In this document: positions 46,122 through 54,877 of the stretch, in pieces
How positions within the stretch are numbered: the stretch's first letter is position 1
How the letters are laid out: every line of letters begins with the position of its first letter
Source of the DNA: Rhizobium sp. ACO-34A
GTDB taxonomy: Bacteria > Pseudomonadota > Alphaproteobacteria > Rhizobiales > Rhizobiaceae
Reading direction: 5' to 3'
Assembly: GCA_002600635.1 (NCBI GenBank)
Contig: CP021373.1
Coordinates: forward strand, 310,001-374,000
DNA length: 64,000 nucleotides
Position numbers and translations under genes: made by a program
The notes under the pieces: generated by a model
The model's database searches: none
What the model was told of the DNA's origin: nothing
What the model saw: the letters and a program-made list of their open reading frames with translations, nothing else

Positions 46122-47141
46122 TCAGAACGGCGCGGACGCGACGTCTTCCATCGTCCAGCAGGAATTCGCCCGCATGTTCTGCTTGGAGATGTCCTTGATC
46201 GGCGTGTAGAGGGCAAAGGGCTGCGAACCCGGCTCTGGCTTCACCTGCAGGACCGTCGCGATCGCGTCCGTCAGGTCGCGTGCCTGGCCCAGGGCGTCAT
46301 AGCTGACATAACCGTTGAAGGTGCCGTTCTCGATGTTGTCGCAGGCCGGCTTCTGGCCGCCGCCATTGGTGATGAGCTGGATATCGCCGGTCTTCCCCGC
46401 CTCGCGGATCGCAGCGGCGACGCCGGCATCCATTACTTCCCAGAGCCCGATATAGCCGCAAAGGTCGGGGTTCTGCTTGATGACGGTCGAAGCGACCGCA
46501 TGGGCCTTGGTCGCGTCCCAGTCTGCCGACTGGCTGGAAACGACGGTGATATCCGGGCTTTCCTTGAGCACATCCTCGATCGCCGTCATGGTGATCGCGT
46601 TGTTGGGATTGGTCGGCGTCCCCTGCATGATCGCAATCTTGCCGCTCTTGCCGTTCTTCGGCGAGCAAGCCTCGACAGCCATCTTTGCCTGGTGCAGACC
46701 GACCTCATACCAGTTGACGCCGACATAGGCGTCGGTCGTGGCAACCGACTTCAGGTTGATCTGGATGACCGGAATGCCAGCCTTCTGCGCGCGAGTGAGA
46801 AGCCGGGCATACACCTGCATATCCGGATTGTGGACAACGAGAAGGTCGGGCTTCTCGCTGATCAGCGTCGTCAGCGCCTGTGCGCCGGCATCACTGCTCC
46901 AGTTCGGATCGCGGACGGAAAAGTCATAACCGAGCCGCTTTGCCTGGGTCTCCATTCCCTTGGCCCAGACCTGCGGGAGGTCGAAGCTCATCGCCAGCGG
47001 CAGGAAGACGACCTTCTTTCCCGTGAACGTGCTGTAATAAGCCGGCGCGATGCCGTCGTCGAATTGCTCCGCCTTCACATTCGCCGTTGCCGACACGGCA
47101 ATCAGCGCAGCCGCCGTCAGGCGCGCAAAAACCTTACGCAT
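46122..47141 (-). CDS. Sugar ABC transporter substrate-binding protein
   Basis: A secreted 339-residue type I binding protein. Signal peptide MRKVFARLTAAALIAVSATA; the mature part shows KVVFLPLAMSFDLPQVWAKG and hinge residues near CGYIGLWEVMDAGVA. A family pattern of a pair of cysteines (CSPKN and CGYIG) is present. It is encoded between the two permease genes of the CUT2 importer. The ligand is unknown; the downstream lactonase, SDR and dehydrogenase-complex genes suggest a sugar or polyol. Confidence 0.92.
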   Translation of the reverse strand: MRKVFARLTAAALIAVSATANVKAEQFDDGIAPAYYSTFTGKKVVFLPLAMSFDLPQVWAKGMETQAKRLGYDFSVRDPNWSSDAGAQALTTLISEKPDLLVVHNPDMQVYARLLTRAQKAGIPVIQINLKSVATTDAYVGVNWYEVGLHQAKMAVEACSPKNGKSGKIAIMQGTPTNPNNAITMTAIEDVLKESPDITVVSSQSADWDATKAHAVASTVIKQNPDLCGYIGLWEVMDAGVAAAIREAGKTGDIQLITNGGGQKPACDNIENGTFNGYVSYDALGQARDLTDAIATVLQVKPEPGSQPFALYTPIKDISKQNMRANSCWTMEDVASAPF

Positions 47142-47167
47142 GAATTACTCCTCCCAAAGTTGAAATG

Positions 47168-48160
47168 TCAGATGTCGCCCTGCTGAGCCGTCTGCTCATC
47201 GCGGGGGTTTGCGATGCTATCGAAGATGATAGCGATCAGGAGCACAGAGCCCTTGACGAGGTTCTGCACGGTGAAGGACATGTCCAGAATGGTCATGCCG
47301 TTCAGAAGAATGCCGATCAGCAAGGTACCGACGATGATGTTGCGCACTCCACCCTTGCCGCCACTCAGGCCGACGCCTCCAAGCACCACCACCAGAATCA
47401 CGTCGTAGACCATTGTCGACTGGGCCACGCGGATGTTGACGGATGCCAGAAGCGATGCCGTAACGATCCCCGCCCCGTAGGCGATGACTGAGGAAAGGAG
47501 ATATTGAAGCACCGTCATCGGGCGAACCGGAAGGCCGGTAATTCGTGCCGCGAAACGATTGTCGCCCATGGCGAACAGATAGCGTCCCGGCCGGACGAAC
47601 CGCAGGAACAGGAAGGCGGCGAGCGCAAGAAGCGCAAACCACAGGACCGGCAACGGTACGCCGTAGACGGTATCTGAAATCTTGCGCATCCACGTCGCGT
47701 TTTCCGGCAGGTAGATCACGTCGAGGTCTACCAGAACCATACGGCCAAAGCCATAAACGACGATCGCCATGGCCAGGGTCGCAAAGATCGCGGGAATTTC
47801 GACATAGGCCACAAGCACGCCGATGATCACACCGACAGCAGCCGCAAAGGCAAGCCCCAGCCCGATGGCGGCGAAAGCACCGTAGCCCCCGTTCAGGAGC
47901 GCCACGGTCCAGGCCGTGGACATTGCCATGGTCGAGACCATGGTCAGATCGATCCCGCGGCCGATCACAACGATGCCCATTCCGATGCCGAGGATTCCAA
48001 GAATGGAAACATTCTGCACGAGGGACAGAAGATTCGCCGCGTCGAAGAAGCCCGGCAGCAGAAACGAAAACGCGGCAAAAAAGAGCGCGGCAATCGCAAA
48101 GACAATGTTCTCCTGCGTCAGGTTGGGCGCACGAAAACGGGTAAGGGTGCTGTTGGCCAC
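47168..48160 (-). CDS. Sugar ABC transporter permease (RbsC type)
   Basis: A 330-residue CUT2 permease with helices including ENIVFAIAALFFAAFSFLLP, the motif IGRGIDLTMVSTMAMS and the loop VVLGGVGLSGGKGGVRNIIVG. The GTG at 48160 is preferred over an ATG at 48271 because GGAGGAG lies six bases upstream and the extra N-terminus is a Pro/Ser-rich leader unlike permeases. It is the first gene of the operon, with the candidate GntR operator about 120 bases upstream. Confidence 0.9.
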   Translation of the reverse strand: MANSTLTRFRAPNLTQENIVFAIAALFFAAFSFLLPGFFDAANLLSLVQNVSILGILGIGMGIVVIGRGIDLTMVSTMAMSTAWTVALLNGGYGAFAAIGLGLAFAAAVGVIIGVLVAYVEIPAIFATLAMAIVVYGFGRMVLVDLDVIYLPENATWMRKISDTVYGVPLPVLWFALLALAAFLFLRFVRPGRYLFAMGDNRFAARITGLPVRPMTVLQYLLSSVIAYGAGIVTASLLASVNIRVAQSTMVYDVILVVVLGGVGLSGGKGGVRNIIVGTLLIGILLNGMTILDMSFTVQNLVKGSVLLIAIIFDSIANPRDEQTAQQGDI

Positions 48161-48279
48161 CTTGATCTCCTCCTCAGTCGCCGAGTCAGTTCCGCCCTCC
48201 CTGTCGGCCTTTGTCGGGGCCGCCGAAAGCCTCCCGGGCGGGCTGCTCGTCAGTGTTGGCTCCTTATACAACTCATCAG

Positions 48280-48292
48280 CTTGTCTGACAAG
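48280..48292. promoter_or_regulatory. Candidate GntR operator between divergent permease and regulator genes
   Basis: CTTGTC-T-GACAAG is a perfect 13-base palindrome, 46 bases upstream of the GntR start and 120 bases upstream of the permease GTG. FadR-type GntR regulators typically bind TTGTC/GACAA palindromes of this form, so autoregulation and control of the divergent operon are both likely. Confidence 0.6.
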
Positions 48293-48338
48293 ATGAAAAT
48301 CTGTTTGCCGTGCTTCCTGCTCTCCGCTACTCTAAAAC

Positions 48339-49124
48339 GTGTCATTTAAACCCATAGACAACCCTGTAGCGTGCAATGAACCACCCGGAAGTAAACCTGA
48401 GGCGCATCCCCCCCCGAGGAGCTACGCCAACAAAATCGCTGATGTCCTGCGGGACGAGATCTATCGCGGCGTATTCCGGCCGGGCGAACGCATCCCTACG
48501 GAAGGTGAGTTGTGCGCGAATTTCGGCGTTAGCCGGGCGGTTGTCCGCGAGGCGATCAGCGCGCTGAAGCAGGACGGCATTCTGGAAAGCTATCAGGGTC
48601 GAGGCATATTCGTTTCCAGCGAGCCGCCGGAGGCAACTTTCCGACTTGCCGCCGATCTGGAGGATATGCAGGAGCTGGAGCGCGTGCTGGAATTCCTGCT
48701 GGCGCACGAATCCGCAGCCGCCGGCCTGGCCGCCGAACGTCGATCCGAGGCGGAACTGTCGCAGATCAGGCAGGCGCTGGAAAAGATGGATGCCGCGATC
48801 AGCCGCAACGAACCTGCCGTCGACGAGGATCTCGCCTTCCACGCCGCGATCTCTGCCGCGACCAACAACGAATATTTCGTTTCGTTCGGAGCCTTCCTGG
48901 AGAACCGGATCCGTCATCTGATTCGCGAAGCGCGCGCGAACAGCTCCCGCGCGGGCCTGACCACGATCGTCCAGCAGGAACACAAGGCGATTTACGACGC
49001 GATCGCGGCCAAGGACCGTGACGCGGCACGCGCGGCGGCCGAGCAGCATTTGCGCAACGCCGCGGAAAGGCTCAGGCAATACGGTTCGGACCGGCTCAGA
49101 GGCGCCAACGGCAGGGAACCCTGA
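48339..49124 (+). CDS. GntR family regulator, FadR/FCD subfamily
   Basis: A 261-residue regulator starting with GTG at 48339; no in-frame ATG precedes the HTH. The wHTH (PTEGELCANFGVSRAVVREAISALKQDGIL) is at about 55-90. The FCD domain includes VDEDLAFHAAISAATNNEYF with the metal-binding aspartate/histidine pattern. It is divergent from the nine-gene transport/SMP-30/SDR/E1-E2 operon and is its likely repressor. Confidence 0.92.
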   Translation: MSFKPIDNPVACNEPPGSKPEAHPPPRSYANKIADVLRDEIYRGVFRPGERIPTEGELCANFGVSRAVVREAISALKQDGILESYQGRGIFVSSEPPEATFRLAADLEDMQELERVLEFLLAHESAAAGLAAERRSEAELSQIRQALEKMDAAISRNEPAVDEDLAFHAAISAATNNEYFVSFGAFLENRIRHLIREARANSSRAGLTTIVQQEHKAIYDAIAAKDRDAARAAAEQHLRNAAERLRQYGSDRLRGANGREP

Positions 49125-49239
49125 GCCTTTTTTGCCGGCGGGTGCACCGGAAGGATGCCCGGGACCCTTTCCAGACGGGAGCGCGCACCCTGGTCGGTGA
49201 TGCCGACGATCTGGCCAGTTTTATTGAGGAGGCGCAGGG

Positions 49240-49653
49240 GTGCTGTCACAGATCGTTTCTGAAGGCTGGGAAGAAGTCTCCGACGAGACGTTCATGTCAA
49301 CGCTCGGGCATACCTTTCAGAGGCTATCGGGCGAACTCATTCAAACCGCGCTTCTTACCGATGAGCGCCACCGGAACCTGGCCGGAACGGTCCACGGCGG
49401 AGCGATCATGACGCTGGTGGACCGGGCCATCGGCATCAACTGCCTGAGGCTGCGGCCGAACCATCGGGTAGCGACACTGACGACGACGGTAAATTTCCAC
49501 TCCCCGGCAGAGATAGGCTCTTTTCTCGTTGCCACATGCTCCATGCGAAAGACGGGCCGGAACGTAACTTTCGTCGAGACCGACGTCACTTCCGGGGACA
49601 AACTCATCGCCAGCGCGTCGGCAGTCTTCTTTCTTTCCCCGACCAGGGAGTGA
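49240..49653 (+). CDS. PaaI-type hotdog thioesterase
   Basis: A 137-residue hotdog-fold protein with HRNLAGTVHGGAIMTLVDRAIG, the family active-site segment in which the HGG loop and following Asp bind and hydrolyse acyl-CoA. The start is GTG at 49240 with GAGGAGG upstream. It follows the GntR gene by 115 bases on the same strand and could be co-transcribed, but no functional link is evident. Confidence 0.88.
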   Translation: MLSQIVSEGWEEVSDETFMSTLGHTFQRLSGELIQTALLTDERHRNLAGTVHGGAIMTLVDRAIGINCLRLRPNHRVATLTTTVNFHSPAEIGSFLVATCSMRKTGRNVTFVETDVTSGDKLIASASAVFFLSPTRE

Positions 49654-49765
49654 CGAACGCTTCTTGCAGTTCGTGCAGGTCTCTTGGTCCCAAGATCCCT
49701 CGTTGCCGCACCGCGCATTGTCCATAATTCGTTGCGCCGGCCACTTGCATGTCGAAGTCCGCGAG

Positions 49766-50653
49766 TCAGGCCCTGAAAAGATTGGCTGCCATATAGTCCA
49801 CAAACACCCGGACCTTTGGCGAAAGATACCGGCTCGTCGGCCACAGGACCCTGAATGTCCCGGTCCCGGCCAGATAGTCGTCGAGCAGGGAAACGAGCTT
49901 GCCATCCGCAATCTCTTTCTCGACCGCAAAGGGGGGAAGACATGTGACGCCAAAGGATCGCTCCGCAAGATAGACGAGCGGTTCGAGAGTGCTGGCCACG
50001 GTCGTGACGGGGAGATCGATCCTGATCTCTCTCCCCTCTTGAACCATAGGCCACGGCTCGAGCTTCCCTGAATTGGCGAACCGGTGATGCATGCAGCGAT
50101 GGCCCAGGAGATCCTCCGGGACCTTCGGATGCCCGTTCGCGGCAAGGTATTCAGGAGAAGCGACGATCACGTGCCGAAATGTTCCGAGCTTGCGGCTCAT
50201 CAGACGCGTATCCCTGACCTCGCCAGTCCGAATGACCGCGTCAAAACCTTCCTCGATAACGTCGACGATGCGGTCGCTGAAATCGAGATCGACATTGACC
50301 TCCGGATAGGCACGCATGAATGAGGAAATCGTCGGCATCAGGAGCATGCCGGCGAGCGGCAGGCTGACACGCAGCTGACCGCGCGGAATGGCCTGCGATC
50401 GCGAAAGCCTTGCCTGTGCCTCATCATACTCCGCCTGAATCCGTCGGCACGTATCCAGGAAGAAACTGCCGTCCTCCGTGAGGGCCATGCTTCGGGTCGA
50501 CCGATTGAAGAGCCGCACGCCAAGCTCCTCTTCAAGCCTCGCAATGGCCTTTCCGACGGCCGACCCGGAAATACCCAGCCGGTGTCCCGCCGCAACGAAG
50601 CTGCCGACTTCTGCGACCTGGATGAAAATTCCCAGTGTTCCTAGCTTATCCAC
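49766..50653 (-). CDS. LysR family transcriptional regulator
   Basis: A 295-residue LysR protein. The wHTH (FIQVAEVGSFVAAGHRLGISGSAVGKAIARLEEELGVRLFNRSTRSM) is at about 8-60 and the LysR substrate domain follows from about 90. It starts with GTG at 50653 preceded by GGAG. It is divergent from the monooxygenase-MFS pair, the usual LysR arrangement, and probably activates them in response to a small aromatic or quinone-like ligand (inference). Confidence 0.92.
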   Translation of the reverse strand: MDKLGTLGIFIQVAEVGSFVAAGHRLGISGSAVGKAIARLEEELGVRLFNRSTRSMALTEDGSFFLDTCRRIQAEYDEAQARLSRSQAIPRGQLRVSLPLAGMLLMPTISSFMRAYPEVNVDLDFSDRIVDVIEEGFDAVIRTGEVRDTRLMSRKLGTFRHVIVASPEYLAANGHPKVPEDLLGHRCMHHRFANSGKLEPWPMVQEGREIRIDLPVTTVASTLEPLVYLAERSFGVTCLPPFAVEKEIADGKLVSLLDDYLAGTGTFRVLWPTSRYLSPKVRVFVDYMAANLFRA

Positions 50654-50777
50654 TCACGCTCCATTGCGGAATTTTTGTCCGATATGTTGAGAGTTCAGGC
50701 CTGTTTATCCGCTATTTCCTCGTCGTTATCCAGAGGACGCCGCACCAATGTGGTTGCGCAGATCAATGGAGACCATC

Positions 50778-51134
50778 ATGACATCGACGCCTGCTGCCGC
50801 TTTTGCCGGCACTCCTTCTCCCACCACATTCATCGTCAACGTTATTCACGCCCATCCCGGCAAACAGCAGGAGGCGTTCGATATCATTCAGGATGTCGTG
50901 CATTACGTTGCGGAACGCAAAGAGGGGTTTCTCTGGAGCAATCTGGCCAAGAGCACAGATGGTCTGACCGTCGTGAATATCGAGGCGATCCAGGGTGCGG
51001 GCAATGTCGACGAGTTCTTCTCCGACCCCGTCTTTGTCGAGAAATTCAAACGGCTGGATACCGTCTCCACCAGCGAATTCCACACCTATTCGGTCGGGGA
51101 TCTCGTTCTTCCCAAGTTGATAAAGGCCGAGTGA
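50778..51134 (+). CDS. Antibiotic biosynthesis monooxygenase (ABM) family protein
   Basis: A 118-residue ferredoxin-like protein with the ABM pattern: TFIVNVIHAHPGKQQEAFDII, LWSNLAKSTDGLTVVNIEA and the terminal FHTYSVGDLVLP. Start at 50778 because GGAGA precedes it; ATGs at 50748 and 50766 would add residues without family support. Relatives oxidise quinones or act as small heme-free monooxygenases. The stop overlaps the MFS gene region, indicating an operon. Confidence 0.85.
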   Translation: MTSTPAAAFAGTPSPTTFIVNVIHAHPGKQQEAFDIIQDVVHYVAERKEGFLWSNLAKSTDGLTVVNIEAIQGAGNVDEFFSDPVFVEKFKRLDTVSTSEFHTYSVGDLVLPKLIKAE

Positions 51135-51139
51135 TCGAC

Positions 51140-52345
51140 ATGACCGGGCCTATCTGGAAGCAAAGCTCGCCTGGCCCGCAGTCGTCCGGTGGAGGAGCCT
51201 TTCCTCTGCCGGCGCTGATCGCCCTGGCCCTTTCCGGTTTCATCACGATCCTGACGGAAGCGCTCCCTGCGGGGTTGCTGGCGCAAATCGGGGAGGATTT
51301 CTCCATCTCGCAGGCCGCTGCCGGTCAGATGGTGACGATATATGCCATCGGGTCTCTGATGGCCGCCATACCTTTAACCCGAGCAACCCAGGGATTGCGC
51401 AGGCGTCCGTTGCTGACCTCCGCCATCGCGGGATTTGCCGTCGCCAACCTCATCACGGCACTCTCGCCGTCTTACGCTCTGACAATGGCGGCAAGGTTTG
51501 TCGCCGGCGTCTCGGCAGGTCTGCTCTGGGCGTTGCTGGCCGGTTATGCTGCCCGCATGGCGCCGGAAGCGCAGAAAGGCCGGGCTATCGCAGTCGCCAT
51601 GGCCGGGACCCCTCTGGCGCTCTCGGTCGGCATACCTGCTGCCACCTTCCTGGGGACAATTGTCGGATGGAGAACCTGTTTCGCTCTCATGAGCGCGGCC
51701 GCCGGTTTCCTCATGATCTGGATCGCGGCGCGATTGCCCGATTTTCCAGGGCAAGCGGAGGCGGACACGGTGCCAATCGTGGCGGTAGGAAAGCTGCCGG
51801 GCGTGAGACCGATCTTGTTCATCACACTGACGTTCGTTCTCGCGCACAACATCCTCTACACCTACATCGTGCCTCTTCTGCAGCCGGCAGACATGAGCAC
51901 CTCTGCCGATATGGTTCTGCTCGTGTTCGGCTGCTGCTCGCTTGTCAGCATCTGGTTCGTCGGAATCCTGATCGACCGAACAGCATGGGCACTGGCGATC
52001 GTCACTTGTTTGATCTTCATCGGGGCGGTCATGATGTTCGGAATTTGGCCAGCCGCTCGCTCTGTCGTGTGTATGGCTGTTGCACTCTGGGGGCTGGCCT
52101 TTGGTGGAGCCGCCACAATCTTCCAAACGGCAATGGCCCGCGTGGCCCCTCGTCAAACCGACATTGCCCAATCCATGCTGGTTACCGCGTGGAATCTGGC
52201 TATCGCGGGCGGCGGAATTGTTGGGGGCCTGTTGCTCGAGCGAGGCGGGATTTCGACCTTTCCACCGGCAGTGCTGACAATATTGATCGCCTGCGCACTC
52301 GTGGTCTTGAGCAACCGCCAGCAAGCTTTCAAGACGACGCCATGA
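51140..52345 (+). CDS. MFS transporter, DHA1-type drug/metabolite exporter
   Basis: A 401-residue membrane protein with 12 predicted helices and the loop 8-9 and 2-3 patterns of the DHA1 subfamily (ATQGLRRRPLLTSAIAGF; helix 5 signature GIPAATFLGTIVGWR), close to YdhP/AraJ-like exporters. ATG at 51140 is used; a GTG at 51131 overlaps the previous stop. It ends 17 bases inside the convergent small secreted gene. Confidence 0.9.
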   Translation: MTGPIWKQSSPGPQSSGGGAFPLPALIALALSGFITILTEALPAGLLAQIGEDFSISQAAAGQMVTIYAIGSLMAAIPLTRATQGLRRRPLLTSAIAGFAVANLITALSPSYALTMAARFVAGVSAGLLWALLAGYAARMAPEAQKGRAIAVAMAGTPLALSVGIPAATFLGTIVGWRTCFALMSAAAGFLMIWIAARLPDFPGQAEADTVPIVAVGKLPGVRPILFITLTFVLAHNILYTYIVPLLQPADMSTSADMVLLVFGCCSLVSIWFVGILIDRTAWALAIVTCLIFIGAVMMFGIWPAARSVVCMAVALWGLAFGGAATIFQTAMARVAPRQTDIAQSMLVTAWNLAIAGGGIVGGLLLERGGISTFPPAVLTILIACALVVLSNRQQAFKTTP

Positions 52346-52904
52346 CCTGAATCACCGCGGCGCTCGACGGGCGCCGAACGGAGACACGGCATGAGCGGTG
52401 CTCGGTTGCGAAGGCAGCCTCTCCCCAGATGGCTGCGGTTCCGGGCCTTTTCCCGAGGTTCTGGCGTACTGGTTCATGGTCTCTGGCCTGTGATGCCCTG
52501 TAATACCGGTTCCGGGGATAACCCGGCCGGCAATCTGGAAAGGGGTGACGCCCGGCGGCTGTGGGCTCGGCATTGCAACCGCCGGACGCCCGGCAACATC
52601 GTGAGATGCTGCCGCTTCTGGTGACCGTGCCACCTTTCGGCCCGGTCGCGGTGCTGTAGCCGCTACAGACACCGGTTGCTGCGTTGCAGCTTGCGCTGCC
52701 GTATCTGGAGACGCTGCCACCATAGGGGCCGGTGCGTTCGATGCTGCGGCTGCATGTGCCACCGCCGCATCCCCCGCTTGCCGAAACACTGGCGCTGCCG
52801 CGCGCAGTGCTGACCGAGCCGTTGCGCGTGAAGGCGCTGGCATCAACGACAGGGAGAAGTGCGAGAACGCCGGCAACAAGGCTGGCGGCTAGCGGCTTAT
52901 ACAT
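52329..52904 (-). CDS. Small secreted Gly/Ser/Thr-rich repeat protein of unknown function
   Basis: AAGGGAT precedes the ATG at 52904. A signal peptide (AASLVAGVLALLPVVDASA) leads into degenerate repeats of the pattern TGPxGGxVxRxGS, with cysteine pairs (SGGCGGGTCSR, SCNAATGVCSG). Such short secreted repeat proteins occur in rhizobia, but no function is known to me. After SGSISR the composition changes abruptly for the last 85 residues, so the original protein may have ended there or the frame may be broken. It overlaps the convergent MFS gene by 17 bases. Confidence 0.6.
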   Translation of the reverse strand: MYKPLAASLVAGVLALLPVVDASAFTRNGSVSTARGSASVSASGGCGGGTCSRSIERTGPYGGSVSRYGSASCNAATGVCSGYSTATGPKGGTVTRSGSISRCCRASGGCNAEPTAAGRHPFPDCRPGYPRNRYYRASQARDHEPVRQNLGKRPGTAAIWGEAAFATEHRSCRVSVRRPSSAAVIQVMASS

Positions 52905-53093
52905 GTCTTGATCCCTTTGAACTGTTTCCGAAGGCCCGCCGGGTTGGGCAGTATCACCAGTTTGAGGTCTCATCTTTGCTGACCGTTGAACCGCCGGTGT
53001 CATGATGTTGAGAGTGATTTCCCGTTTGTAGCGTTTTGTAAAAACCACCATTTTCCGGTTGATTTTCCCCGCGCGCGGTGTCGTCCTCCAGTC

Positions 53094-53696
53094 ATGGAAC
53101 AAAAGGCCAGAACCATTCTCGTGATCGATGACGACCCCGAAATCCGCCGCCTCGTGGGGGATTTTTTCGGGCGCGAGGGCTTTGTGGTGGAACTCGCCGA
53201 AGACGGGCATGCGATGGACAAGGTTCTCGAACGGCTGGCGCCCGATCTCGTCGTGCTCGACCTTGCCGAACTGCTGCGCGGCGAGATGGAGGATTTCCGG
53301 CGCGGCGGCCAACCCGTTTCGCTGGAAGCGGCATTGCCCGATGACGAGGTCTGGGTCATCGGCGACCGGCTGGCGCTGCGCCGGGTGATCGGCAACATCA
53401 TCGACAACGCAGTGAAATACGGCGGATGCGCCCATGTCCGGCTCGATGTCGATACCCGTAACGTTCGCCTTGTCATAGGGGACGAAGGACCCGGATTTTC
53501 CGGCAAGGACGGAGAGCTTCTGCTGGAACCGTTCGTGCGGGCAGAACCCTCCCGGGCGCGGGCGACTGGTGGTGCAGGCCTCGGTCTTGCCGTCGCCCGC
53601 ACACTGATCGAGGCTCTGGGCGGCACCATCGTGCTCGGCAACGGCAAGCGTGGCGGACAGGTAGTGCTCTCGCTGCCGCGCTTCATGCCTCTCTGA
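53094..53696 (+). pseudogene. Receiver/histidine-kinase chimera left by an internal deletion
   Basis: The 200-residue open frame starts as an OmpR-type receiver (ILVIDDDPEIRRLVGDFF, phosphoacceptor D56 in LVVLDL) that stops half-way. From about residue 58 it continues, in frame, as the catalytic half of a histidine kinase: N-box VIGNIIDNAVKYG, G1 GDEGPGF and G2 TGGAGLGLAVARTL. The rest of the receiver, the output domain, and the sensor and H-box of the kinase are missing. The junction at 53256-53264 (CTCGACCTT) suits a deletion between related Asp-Leu-(Ala) sequences of neighbouring regulator and kinase genes. It might be expressed, but a normal phosphorelay is impossible. Confidence 0.8.
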
Positions 53697-53793
53697 TACG
53701 GCTACAAAACGATACATTTTCGAACAGCCGCGACATTTCAGCGAAATGCGCGAAATCCATGCTCCGATCATCGAAACACGAAAGGAGCATACC

Positions 53794-54318
53794 GTGAGAA
53801 AAACGGTTCAAGTTTCGCTGGTCGCCATGTTCGCCCTCACCTTGCCGCTGATCGCCCACGCTCAGGATAGCCGGTCTATGGCCCCCTTGCCGGTCGAGTC
53901 CGCTGGTGGCTGGTATGCCGGCGACGGCATTTCCGAAAGCTTCAGTATCGGGGAACGCCTCGATTCCGTTCGCAGGTATTATAGCGGCAAGTTTGTCCGC
54001 CTGCGTCTTGCCGCAGCGCTTTCCACCCAGGAAACAGCCATCGGCATCCGGGCCGACCAGATGGACGCCTGGCGGGCCTATACCCAGGCGCTTCTCGCGC
54101 TGGTACCCGAGCGGGAGGCCGTGCTTGCCCTGATCGGTGAGCCGGACGAAGATCCGAAGGGGCTGGAGGCCTTTGCCCGTGCGGAAGCCGCAGCCGATGC
54201 GCTCTCCTCCTATGCGGCCAGGGCGGAAATATTGAAGAAGGCGATCACCGCCCTGCGTGCCGCATTGACGCCGGAACAGCTCGAGGCGGCACGCATACCG
54301 CGCTTCGCGCGCGGTTGA
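53794..54318 (+). CDS. Periplasmic LTXXQ/Spy-like helical protein
   Basis: A 174-residue secreted protein. The GTG at 53794 is chosen because AAAGGAG lies ahead of it and the signal peptide (KTVQVSLVAMFALTLPLIAHA) begins there. The mature part is alpha-helical with two motifs like LTxxQ (IRADQMDAWRAYTQAL; LTPEQLEAARI), as in Spy/CpxP periplasmic chaperones and stress sensors. Spy/CpxP genes are usually controlled by an OmpR/EnvZ-type system, and the broken receiver-kinase chimera lies just upstream. Confidence 0.75.
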   Translation: MRKTVQVSLVAMFALTLPLIAHAQDSRSMAPLPVESAGGWYAGDGISESFSIGERLDSVRRYYSGKFVRLRLAAALSTQETAIGIRADQMDAWRAYTQALLALVPEREAVLALIGEPDEDPKGLEAFARAEAAADALSSYAARAEILKKAITALRAALTPEQLEAARIPRFARG

Positions 54319-54430
54319 TCGCACCCGAAATCCACCAGATCGGCGCCCGCCGCGTCGAATGCAGACGGGTCACAATGCCCCGAACCTTCGGCCCGTCTGC
54401 ACCCTTTTCGGAACATGAACGGAGATAAAT

Positions 54431-54673
54431 ATGCGCATCTTCCTTGCCGGCTTTCTCGTCCTTCTCGCAGGCGTCGCGTCTGCCCAGCAACCCAGCCGCC
54501 AGCAACTGATGGAACTCCGTTCCGTCTGCGAGGCGGACCTGCGCACGCTCTGCGCCGGCATCCAGCCGGGCGGCGGCAGACTCGCGCAGTGCCTTCAGCA
54601 AAACATGTCGAGCGTGTCCCAGCCCTGCAGGGAGAAACTGGCGGAATTGAAAGCTGCTCGTTCGACGAACTGA
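54431..54673 (+). CDS. Small secreted cysteine-rich repeat protein
   Basis: An 80-residue protein with signal peptide MRIFLAGFLVLLAGVASA and one Cys-rich GLG1-like repeat (SVCEADLRTLCAGI...RLAQCLQQN...PCREKLAEL), spaced CxxxxxxxC as in short proteins found in many alphaproteobacteria. A ribosome site (GGAGATA) precedes it. Function unknown; disulfide-stabilised and periplasmic. Confidence 0.8.
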   Translation: MRIFLAGFLVLLAGVASAQQPSRQQLMELRSVCEADLRTLCAGIQPGGGRLAQCLQQNMSSVSQPCREKLAELKAARSTN

Positions 54674-54712
54674 AAGAAAGATCGATAGAGCCTGGCCTCA
54701 CCGGTTTCTTAC

Positions 54713-54735
54713 TCGGCCGGCAGCGGGCCGGCCGA
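54713..54735. terminator. Bidirectional hairpin between convergent genes
   Basis: TCGGCCGGC (54713-54721) and GCCGGCCGA (54727-54735) form a perfect 9-base stem with a 5-base loop. It sits between the cysteine-rich gene (stop at 54673) and the convergent response regulator (stop at 54878). No T-run is present. Confidence 0.5.
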
Positions 54736-54877
54736 ACCGTCGGGCGCAGATAGCCGCGCATTCGGAACGGACTCGCCAAATAACTCGGAAGGCCGCAAAT
54801 CCAAGGCTTGGTCGTGTATCCAGCCATGCCTCGGAGGACATCCATGATCTCGGGCGTTCTTTTCTGCGCCATGGCCT

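Noticed and set aside
43970..46198. Plus-strand open frame of 742 codons
   Set aside because: Antisense shadow of the permease-SMP-30 gene, with low-complexity charged composition and no domain; the minus-strand gene has clear families.
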